A stretch of 6,496 nt of DNA, taken from contig JAJZHR010000140.1 in assembly GCA_021810815.1 (NCBI GenBank), forward strand, positions 1 to 6,496, written 5' to 3'. The position numbers and the translations under genes were made by a program. How positions within the stretch are numbered: position 1 is the first letter of the stretch; the number at the start of each line of letters is the position of its first letter. The notes under the pieces were generated by a model, which saw only the letters and a program-made list of their open reading frames with translations, did not search any database and was not told the origin of the DNA. The DNA is from Acidobacteriota bacterium (lineage in GTDB: Bacteria; Acidobacteriota; Terriglobia; Terriglobales; Acidobacteriaceae). Positions 1 to 4,031 of this stretch are shown piece after piece.

Positions 1-299
1 GGGTCTTTGTACTTGCGCGGGTCAGCACCCTTGGACGGAGCCTTCAGTTCGACAAAGCCAACGAGCGCGCCGCCAACGGTGACAGCGTAATCGGGGCGGG
101 ACTCCAAATGTTTTAGCGAGGACTCGCCAACGGCCTTCACTGCGTTCGCCAAGCTCGCAAGTTCCGCCATGTCCTGCAGCAGCGCCTCGAAGGGGGAACG
201 CAGCTGATCCTCTGGCTGTCCGGCAGCAGCGGGATTGGCCAGCTTGCCCTTTGCGTGCTCTCCGAATTTCGCGACTGCCGATTCTACGGAAGGTTTCAT
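1..299 (-). CDS. N-terminal part of a probable restriction-modification enzyme (PD-ExK nuclease domain), cut by window edge
   Basis: The minus strand from the ATG at 299-297 stays open to the window edge: 99 complete codons, no stop. The protein begins MKPSVESAVAKFGEHAKGKL. Residues 69-86 read RPD(70)YAVTVGGALVGFVE(84)LK(86), the Asp...Glu-x-Lys spacing of a PD-(D/E)xK nuclease fold, followed by APSKGADPRKYKD. The VGG-L-G-ELKAP-KGADPR-K string is what I associate with the N-terminus of large single-polypeptide R-M proteins (type ISP/IIG: nuclease, sometimes helicase, then N6-adenine methylase). Nothing of a methylase or helicase is visible because the gene leaves the window. A weak Shine-Dalgarno (AAAGAG) lies just upstream of the start. 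It reads away from accD's 3' end, with 486 bp of non-coding DNA between. Alternatives are another PD-ExK nuclease or an orphan fragment. The reading frame is quite certain; the family is moderately so. Confidence 0.65.
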   Translation of the reverse strand, partial: MKPSVESAVAKFGEHAKGKLANPAAAGQPEDQLRSPFEALLQDMAELASLANAVKAVGESSLKHLESRPDYAVTVGGALVGFVELKAPSKGADPRKYKD

Positions 300-537
300 G
301 TGCTCTTTCAAAGGGCAGAGGGTTGCCACGGACAGATGTCGCCAAAGGTAAATGTCAGAGGAGACCATTATCTGCTGCCCGTCCGTTTATGGAAATGCGG
401 GATAAGGGAGCTGTTGCGGGGTGCTGCGCGTGGGGCGGGTCGCTTCGCGTGGGGGAGCGGTCGGGTGTGGCGCACCAACCGGGGTGTCATAGGCGAGACC
501 TGGGCACCCGGCAAAGCACAGACAAGAACAGCAGCAG
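300..537. other. Non-coding stretch upstream of the R-M-like gene
   Basis: I find no credible gene here on either strand; the open frames that cross it are GC-rich shadows or run into the low-complexity repeat further right. It must contain the promoter of the minus-strand gene that starts at 299, but no convincing -35/-10 pair stands out. Visible details are a 9-bp direct repeat CGCGTGGGG at 427-435 and 446-454, and the motif GGGCACCCGGC at 502-512, which recurs at 6465-6475 near the right end of the window. Confidence 0.6.
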
Positions 538-560
538 ATTCCTCCGCTTCGCTGCGGAAT
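538..560. repeat. REP-like palindromic element
   Basis: The sequence ATTCC..GGAAT folds into a hairpin with the core TCCGC-TTCGCT-GCGGA, and is followed by GACAA. Read on the minus strand it begins TTGTCATTCCGCAGCG, the start of a TCATTCCG...GGAATCTGC phrase that I recognise as a very common dispersed intergenic palindrome in acidobacterial and other environmental genomes. It is often mis-translated as small proteins. It lies immediately left of the hexamer repeat tract. The hairpin is seen directly; the dispersed nature is from memory and cannot be shown within this window. Confidence 0.6.
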
Positions 561-595
561 GACAACCAGAAGGGCAACGGCAACGGCAACGGCAA

Positions 596-616
596 GGGCA
601 AGGGCAAGGGCAAGGG
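596..616 (+). other. Canonical G-quadruplex motif
   Basis: Within the hexamer tract, four GGG runs at 596-598, 602-604, 608-610 and 614-616 are separated by three identical CAA loops, the textbook G3N3G3N3G3N3G3 pattern. It lies on the plus strand, which is the template strand for transcription running out of accD, so a folded structure would face RNA polymerase leaving accD. Whether it folds in the cell is unknown. Confidence 0.7.
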
Positions 617-680
617 CAAGGCAAGGGCAACGGGAAGGGCAAGAGCAAGGGGAATGGCAATTGCAAGGGCAAGTGCAGAA

Positions 681-760
681 GGGCAAGCGCAAAAGGCAAG
701 GGCAGAAGGCAAGGGCAGAAGGGCAAGCGCAAAAGGCAAGGGCAGAAGGCAAGGGCAGAA
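681..760. repeat. Perfect 40-bp tandem duplication
   Basis: Bases 681-720 and 721-760 are identical over all 40 positions; both begin GGGCAAGCGCAAAAGG and end AAGGGCAGAA. The 10 bases before the first copy (AAGTGCAGAA) match the end of the unit at 9 of 10 positions, consistent with growth by slippage or unequal crossing over. Exact identity suggests a recent event. Confidence 0.97.
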
Positions 761-785
761 GGCAAGTGCAGAAGGGAGCTGGAGG

Positions 786-1625
786 TCAGGGCTGGAGGAA
801 GCTTAGGGCTCGGTCGAGGTAGGCTTTGGTTTGCTGGCGTGGGACTACGGCGTCGAGGAAGCCGTGCTCGAGGAGGAATTCGGAGCGCTGGAAGCCTTCG
901 GGGAGCTTCTGGCGGATGGTCTGCTCGATGACGCGGGGGCCGGCGAAGCCGATCAATGCGCCGGGTTCGGCGATGTTGAGGTCGCCGAGCATGGCGAAGC
1001 TGGCGGTGACGCCGCCGGTGGTGGGGTCGGTCATGAGGGAGATGTAGGGGATGCACTCGTCGTCGAGGCGGGCGAGGGCGGCGGAGATTTTGGCGAGCTG
1101 CATGAGGCTGGCGATGCCCTCCATCATGCGCGCTCCGCCGGAGGCGCTGATGATGATGAGGGGATGCCGGGTGGCGAGAGAGCGGTCCACGGCGCGGGCG
1201 ATGGTTTCGCCGACGACGGCTCCCATGCTGCCGCCGATGAAGGAGTATTCCATGACGCTGAGGACGACGGAGTGGCGGCCGAGCTTGCCGATGGCGTTGA
1301 CGATGGCGTCGTTGAGGCCGGTGTCTGCCTGGGACTTGCGCAGGCGGGAGCTGTAGCTCTTGAGGTCCGTGAACTGGAGCGGGTCGGTGGACTTGAGGTC
1401 GAGGTCGACGAGTTGGTAGCCGGGTTCGAGGAGGCTGGCGATGCGGGAGCGCGCGTCGATGCGGAAGTGCCTGCCGCATTTGGGGCAGACCTGCAGGTTG
1501 GCTTCGAGGTCGGCCTTGAAGATGATCTGCCGACAGCCCTCGCATTTGATCCAGAGGCCTTCGGTGCGGACGCTCTTCTCGCCCCTGGTGTCAATTTCAG
1601 TTTCTTCGCGTTTGAACCAGCTCAT
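786..1625 (-). CDS. accD: Acetyl-CoA carboxylase, carboxyltransferase subunit beta (AccD)
   Basis: AccD is the zinc-finger beta subunit of the carboxyltransferase half of bacterial acetyl-CoA carboxylase. With AccA it transfers the carboxyl group from carboxybiotin-BCCP to acetyl-CoA, giving malonyl-CoA, the first committed step of fatty-acid synthesis in the cytoplasm. The 279-residue protein has the usual length and all landmarks: MSWFKR start, four-Cys zinc ribbon C28-x2-C31...C47-x2-C50 (CEGC, CPKC), the crotonase-fold core with YSFIGGSMGAVVGE (127-140), SASGGARMMEG (160-170), TDPTTGGVTASFA (199-211) and GFAGPRVIEQTI (226-237). The ATG at 1625 gives the canonical N-terminus, with a purine-rich AAAGGG upstream. 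It is divergent from the thioesterase gene across 157 bp. The next gene downstream is not folC, a frequent accD partner, but a repeat tract. No residue that I know to be essential is missing. Confidence 0.97.
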   Translation of the reverse strand: MSWFKREETEIDTRGEKSVRTEGLWIKCEGCRQIIFKADLEANLQVCPKCGRHFRIDARSRIASLLEPGYQLVDLDLKSTDPLQFTDLKSYSSRLRKSQADTGLNDAIVNAIGKLGRHSVVLSVMEYSFIGGSMGAVVGETIARAVDRSLATRHPLIIISASGGARMMEGIASLMQLAKISAALARLDDECIPYISLMTDPTTGGVTASFAMLGDLNIAEPGALIGFAGPRVIEQTIRQKLPEGFQRSEFLLEHGFLDAVVPRQQTKAYLDRALSFLQP

Positions 1626-1657
1626 GCGTTGGCCGCCCTTTGCGGATCCCCCGCACC

Positions 1658-1687
1658 ATTGTATGGGGTTGTCGGGGAAATTGGCAG
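1658..1687 (-). promoter_or_regulatory. Candidate sigma70-type promoter of accD
   Basis: On the minus strand a -10-like TACAAT (1663 to 1658, 5 of 6 consensus) lies 18 bp from a -35-like CTGCCA (1687 to 1682, 4 of 6 consensus). A start near 1651 would give a leader of about 26 nt, in which AAAGGGCGG serves as a ribosome-binding region before the ATG at 1625. Sequence match only. Confidence 0.45.
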
Positions 1688-1713
1688 CAGGCGGGTTGCC
1701 GAGGGGGAGCGGT

Positions 1714-1779
1714 CGTCAGGCTGGAATGTGCTGAAGGACAGGCTAGAATGAGCGCTACGTCAGGCTGGAAAGGGCTCAA
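1714..1779 (+). repeat. Three-copy 22-bp tandem repeat forming the thioesterase-folK promoter/leader
   Basis: Three units at 1714-1735, 1736-1757 and 1758-1779 share a (C/G)G(T/A)CAGGCT(G/A)GAA core. Units 1 and 3 match at 19 of 22 positions; each matches unit 2 at about 15 of 22. The array ends three bases before the ATG at 1783. The third unit contains the Shine-Dalgarno GGAAAGGG (1767-1774, 8 nt from the ATG). The middle unit contains TAGAAT (1744-1749), a 5-of-6 match to a -10 box. The 22-bp period is about two turns of the helix, so equivalent bases lie on nearly the same face, as expected for an array of regulator sites. It could equally be a simple slippage repeat. Confidence 0.85.
1744..1749 (+). 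promoter_or_regulatory. Candidate -10 box for the thioesterase-folK operon
   Basis: TAGAAT in the context GGCTAGAATG matches the sigma70 -10 consensus at 5 of 6 positions. Seventeen bases upstream, the hexamer CTGGAA (1721-1726) matches TTGACA at only 3 positions, so the -35 is poor and an activator may be needed. Transcription would begin near 1756, leaving a leader of under 30 nt. The box lies inside the middle copy of the 22-bp repeat. Confidence 0.4.
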
Positions 1780-1782
1780 CCA

Positions 1783-2379
1783 ATGTCTCATGTGAACAGC
1801 TTCGTACGCGTACCCGGGATTGTGCTGCGGCACAAGCTGCGCGCTTTGCCGCGTCTGGACCTGCTGGAGACCGACAGGGTGCGGCTGCGGGTGTGGCCGA
1901 CGGACATCGATTTCAACTTCCACATGAACAACGCGCGCTACCTGAGCTATATGGACTACGGGAGGGTGCATTTGACGGCGGCGGTGGGTCTGCTGGACGA
2001 GGCGATGCAGCACAGGTGGGTTCCGCTGGTGGGATCGGTGGTGGTCACGTACCGCAGGTCGATCGGGCTGTGGAAGCCGTTCACGCTGGGGACGCGGGTG
2101 CTGTGCTGGGACGAGAAGTGGTTCTACATGGAGCAGACGTTCCACGCGAGCAACGGCCTGGCTGCGATTGCGTGGGTGAAGGCGCTGTTTCGCACGAGCG
2201 GGCACAATGTGCCGACGGAGCGGATTGTGGAGAGGATCGCGCCGGGAAGGCTGTCTCCGCCAATGCCGGCGAACATCGCGCACTGGAACGACATCAGCTA
2301 TGACAAGCTGCACAGCCTGGCGGCGCTGGATGCTTCGGCGCACGTGCGCAAGGGCCGCAGCAAGGACGGGAACGGATGA
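1783..2379 (+). CDS. Hotdog-fold acyl-CoA thioesterase (4HBT_2 / THEM6-like)
   Basis: A 198-residue, probably cytoplasmic protein of the 4-hydroxybenzoyl-CoA thioesterase-like superfamily, expected to hydrolyse an acyl-CoA or acyl-ACP thioester; the substrate cannot be told from sequence. The diagnostic segment is WPTD(41)ID(43)FNFH(47)MNN(50)ARYLSYMD with GR at 60-61. It matches the superfamily's D-x-D...H-x-NN-x-Y signature, in which an Asp in this region is the usual catalytic residue. It continues with VVVTYRRSI (86-94) and FTLGTRVLCWDEKWFYMEQTF (100-120), typical hotdog strands. There is no signal peptide. The ATG at 1783 has a strong GGAAAGGG 8 nt upstream. Its stop overlaps the folK start by four bases (ATGA), so the two are very likely translationally coupled. 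It diverges from accD, which fits a role in acyl-CoA balance, but a link to folate synthesis through the folK coupling cannot be excluded. Confidence 0.88.
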   Translation: MSHVNSFVRVPGIVLRHKLRALPRLDLLETDRVRLRVWPTDIDFNFHMNNARYLSYMDYGRVHLTAAVGLLDEAMQHRWVPLVGSVVVTYRRSIGLWKPFTLGTRVLCWDEKWFYMEQTFHASNGLAAIAWVKALFRTSGHNVPTERIVERIAPGRLSPPMPANIAHWNDISYDKLHSLAALDASAHVRKGRSKDGNG

Positions 2380-2894
2380 GCGCAGTCGCAGGGAGCGAGG
2401 CGCGAGGAGCGCATCTGGCGGCGATTGCTCTGGGGTCGAACCTGCCGTCTGCGCGGGGCGGGCCGGAGGCGAATCTGAGGGGAGCGGTGGCGGAGTTGCG
2501 GAGGCTGGGCGAGGTGGTGGCTGTGTCGCGGTTTCATGAGACCGAGCCTGTGGGGTATGTGGATCAGCCGCGCTTTTTGAATGCGGCTGCGCTGCTGCGG
2601 ACGGAGCTGGGGCCGTTGGAGCTGCTGCGCGGCCTGCTGGAGATCGAGCGGGAGTTTGGCAGGGAGCGGTCGGCCACGGTGGCGAAGGGGCCGCGGACGC
2701 TGGACCTGGACCTGCTGCTGTATGACGAGGCGGTGTTGAGCACGGAGGAGCTGGAGCTGCCGCATCCGTCGATGCATGAGCGGGAGTTTGTGCTGGGGCC
2801 GCTGGCGGAGATTGCGCCGGAGATGGTGCATCCGGTGCAGGGGAAGACGGTGGGGAGATTGTTGTTGGAACTGGCATCGGGCGGACGAACTTGA
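2376..2894 (+). CDS. folK: 2-amino-4-hydroxy-6-hydroxymethyldihydropteridine diphosphokinase (HPPK)
   Basis: FolK transfers pyrophosphate from ATP to 6-hydroxymethyl-7,8-dihydropterin, activating the pterin for joining to p-aminobenzoate by FolP in the folate pathway. The 172 residues show the whole family pattern: AIALGSNL (16-23), SRFHETEPVGYVDQPRFLNA (51-70), LLEIEREFGRER (87-98), KGPRTLDLDLLLYD (104-117) and PHPSMHEREFVLGPLAEIAPE (129-149). By position, R107, D110 and D112 correspond to E. coli R92 and the Mg-binding D95/D97, and H130 and R136 to H115 and R121; all are kept. The tryptophan of the E. coli WGPRT motif is replaced by Lys, which is not unusual. A short extension of about 12 residues precedes the first strand. 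The start overlaps the thioesterase stop (ATGA). A CADD-like gene follows after 191 bp. Confidence 0.96.
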   Translation: MSAVAGSEARGAHLAAIALGSNLPSARGGPEANLRGAVAELRRLGEVVAVSRFHETEPVGYVDQPRFLNAAALLRTELGPLELLRGLLEIEREFGRERSATVAKGPRTLDLDLLLYDEAVLSTEELELPHPSMHEREFVLGPLAEIAPEMVHPVQGKTVGRLLLELASGGRT

Positions 2895-2971
2895 GGCTTT
2901 GAGAGGGCCGGGGTAGGCGTGTAGAGTTGGCGGAGGAAGAGGCTGCGGAGGTGGGCGAGAAGCGCACCTGA

Positions 2972-2985
2972 GCGGCTGAAGCCGC
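2972..2985. repeat. Small perfect palindrome in the folK-CADD gap
   Basis: GCGGC-TGAA-GCCGC forms a perfect 5-bp GC stem with a tetraloop. A related string, GGCTGAAGACGCC, occurs at 3011-3023. No T-run follows, so it is not a classical intrinsic terminator. The rest of the 191-bp gap (2895-3085) shows no gene and no convincing promoter. The whole block from about 2960 to 3045 looks like another dispersed intergenic repeat, which is an impression from memory. Confidence 0.5.
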
Positions 2986-3070
2986 ACTGCGCGGCGATGA
3001 CTTGCGGCAAGGCTGAAGACGCCGTGCCCACAAAGCAGAATCCGGACTGAAACTACAACTTGCATTGATT

Positions 3071-3077
3071 GAGGGAG
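3071..3077 (+). promoter_or_regulatory. Shine-Dalgarno that fixes the CADD-like gene start
   Basis: GAGGGAG lies exactly 8 nt before the ATG at 3086. An in-frame TTG at 3065 would add seven residues (MIEGVNR) but would place this ribosome-binding site inside the coding sequence. The ATG at 3086 is therefore preferred. Confidence 0.85.
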
Positions 3078-3085
3078 TGAATCGT

Positions 3086-3817
3086 ATGTCGCAAATTCAG
3101 CAGCTTCGCAAAGACAGCACCTCTGCGGCAACGGCCGCATTCTGGGAGCGCCTTGATGCGCGGGTAGCGCCGTACAACCTGCTGTCGCACCCGTTCTATC
3201 AGGCGTGGTCGAAGGGAGAGCTGACGCGCGAGGATCTGCGCGAGTATGCGGCGGAGTATTACCACCATGTGTCGGCGTTCCCGACGTATCTGAGCGCTCT
3301 GCATGCGCAGTTACCGGACGGCGAGCTGCGGCGGAATGTGCTGCGGAATCTGCTGGACGAGGAAGGCATCGACGCTCCGGATGGGCGCGCGCACTCCGAC
3401 CTGTGGATGGACTTTGCGCGGGGCATGGGAGCGGATGCTGGGGAGGTTGCGGGTCGCGATCTGTTGCCGGAGACGAAGGCGCTGATCGCGAGCTTCCGCG
3501 CGGCGGCGCAGGCGGAGCCGGTGGCTGCGCTGGCGGCGATGTATGCGTACGAGTCGCGGGTGCCGGAGATTGCGCGGACCAAGGCCGAGGGGCTGAAGCA
3601 GCACTATGGAGCGGAGGGTGCGACGGCGCGGTATTTCACGCTGCACCAGACGGCGGACGTGCATCACGCGCAGGTGTGGCGCGGACTGATGGAGACGGAG
3701 CTGGCGGCGCGTCCGGAGGCTGCGGAGGGTGCTCTGACGGCTGCGGAGACGGCGGCGCAGGCTCTGTGGACGGCTCTGGATGGGATCGAGAGGGAGCGGA
3801 TGGAGCGGCGGTCTTAA
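3086..3817 (+). CDS. CADD-family di-metal oxygenase (putative self-sacrificing p-aminobenzoate synthase)
   Basis: A 243-residue all-alpha protein of the heme-oxygenase-like di-iron fold (CADD / TenA / PqqC relatives). Chlamydial CADD, named for binding death domains, replaces PabABC: its di-metal centre oxidises a tyrosine of the protein itself, with a lysine as amino donor, releasing p-aminobenzoate. Numbered from the ATG at 3086, this protein has HPFY38QAWSKGEL, EYYHHVSAFPTYLSALH (57-73), NLLDE92EG, H103SDLW, YE156SRVPEIARTK166 and FTLH187QTAD191VHH194A. The E/H/E/H/D/H set fits the CADD metal ligands (E81, H88, E142, H174, D178, H181). Y38 and K166 align with its sacrificial Y27 and K152: the Glu-to-Lys spacing is +10 and His-Asp-His is +4/+7 in both. 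The alignment is from memory. It lies downstream of folK on the same strand, supporting a folate role. No signal peptide is seen. A plain TenA/PqqC-like enzyme is less likely. Confidence 0.88.
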   Translation: MSQIQQLRKDSTSAATAAFWERLDARVAPYNLLSHPFYQAWSKGELTREDLREYAAEYYHHVSAFPTYLSALHAQLPDGELRRNVLRNLLDEEGIDAPDGRAHSDLWMDFARGMGADAGEVAGRDLLPETKALIASFRAAAQAEPVAALAAMYAYESRVPEIARTKAEGLKQHYGAEGATARYFTLHQTADVHHAQVWRGLMETELAARPEAAEGALTAAETAAQALWTALDGIERERMERRS

Positions 3818-3827
3818 CGAGCCCTCC

Positions 3828-3858
3828 GGGAACCCGGGAGACGTGGGAACCCGGGAGA
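3828..3858. repeat. 14-bp direct repeat after the CADD-like gene
   Basis: GGGAACCCGGGAGA occurs exactly at 3828-3841 and 3845-3858, a 17-bp period. It starts 10 bp after the CADD stop codon. CTCC at 3824-3827 can pair with the first GGAG, giving a weak, bulged hairpin, but without a T-run it is a poor terminator candidate. Confidence 0.8.
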
Positions 3859-3873
3859 AGCGGTAGAGGTTGG

Positions 3874-3913
3874 TGCCCCATCTTCGCGGCGATGTTTGCT
3901 GCGGGGTGGGGCA
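3874..3913. repeat. Inverted repeat / hairpin in the convergent CADD-GH43 gap
   Basis: TGCCCCA (3874-3880) is the exact reverse complement of TGGGGCA (3907-3913). Wobble and Watson-Crick pairs extend the stem by several bases towards the loop. It lies between two convergent genes, so it could stop transcripts from either side, although no T-rich tail follows. GGTGCCCCAT...GTGGGGCAT strings are a recurring intergenic element in acidobacterial genomes as I remember them. Confidence 0.55.
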
Positions 3914-3948
3914 TTCTGGTTTTGCGGGGAGCCGGGCTTCACCCATTT

Positions 3949-3991
3949 CTGTAAAGGATGTCCTGATAACAACCTGTAAAGGATGTCCTGA
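3949..3991. repeat. Perfect 18-bp direct repeat, possible insertion-sequence end relic
   Basis: CTGTAAAGGATGTCCTGA occurs identically at 3949-3966 and 3974-3991, separated by TAACAAC (25-bp period). The TGTAAAGGATGT-CTGA wording resembles the multiple terminal repeats at the ends of IS21- or IS481-like transposons. No transposase lies nearby, so if this reading is right it is a solo end left after deletion. It is AT-richer than the surrounding sequence. Confidence 0.55.
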
Positions 3992-4031
3992 GGCTGAACG
4001 GTGAGGTTGCAATGGATGGGGCAGCGGGCGC

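Larger units (their letters stand above)
573..776. repeat. GGCAAC/GGCAAG low-complexity repeat tract
   Basis: About 204 bp built almost only of G, A and C on the plus strand; T is very rare. It opens with eight exact hexamers at 573-620, three GGCAAC and then five GGCAAG. It continues as degenerate variants (GGGCAAGAG, GGCAAAAG, GGCAGAA) and includes a perfect 2 x 40 bp tandem duplication at 681-760. A 16-bp string, GGCAAGTGCAGAAGGG, flanks the duplication at 668-683 and 761-776. Because most units are multiples of three, several frames stay open through the tract; the resulting Ala/Leu/Pro-rich or Lys/Gly/Ala-rich translations are not believable proteins. The tract ends 9 bp beyond the accD stop codon (786-788). 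Confidence 0.9.

Noticed and set aside
22..345. 107-codon minus-strand frame at the left edge
   Set aside because: Arg-rich out-of-frame reading of the same stretch; the frame starting at 299 gives a coherent PD-ExK protein instead.
573..776. Possible CRISPR array in the repeat tract
   Set aside because: There are no unique spacers of constant length between repeats; it is a simple-sequence tract with one tandem duplication.
255..822. Plus-strand frames giving Lys/Gly/Ala/Arg-rich, histone-like or phasin-like proteins
   Set aside because: They are translations of the GGCAAG tract. There is no ribosome-binding site or domain, and one frame overlaps the start of the minus-strand R-M-like gene.
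487..1545. Long minus-strand open frame (352 codons) running out of the accD region through the repeat tract, plus shorter Ala/Leu/Pro-rich frames at 368-752
   Set aside because: It overlaps accD in another frame; its composition is Arg/Pro/His-rich and then low-complexity Leu/Pro/Cys from the hexamer repeats. The multiple-of-three repeats keep frames open artificially.
831..1751. 306-codon plus-strand frame antisense to accD
   Set aside because: Glu/Gly/Ala/Asp/Val-rich mirror of a high-GC gene; accD on the other strand has complete family motifs.
2972..2985. Intrinsic terminator after folK
   Set aside because: The stem is perfect but short and no T-run follows on either strand, so only a palindrome is claimed.
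1597..3033. 478-codon minus-strand frame opposite the thioesterase and folK
   Set aside because: Pro/Arg/Ser/His-rich antisense shadow; both plus-strand genes are clearly real.
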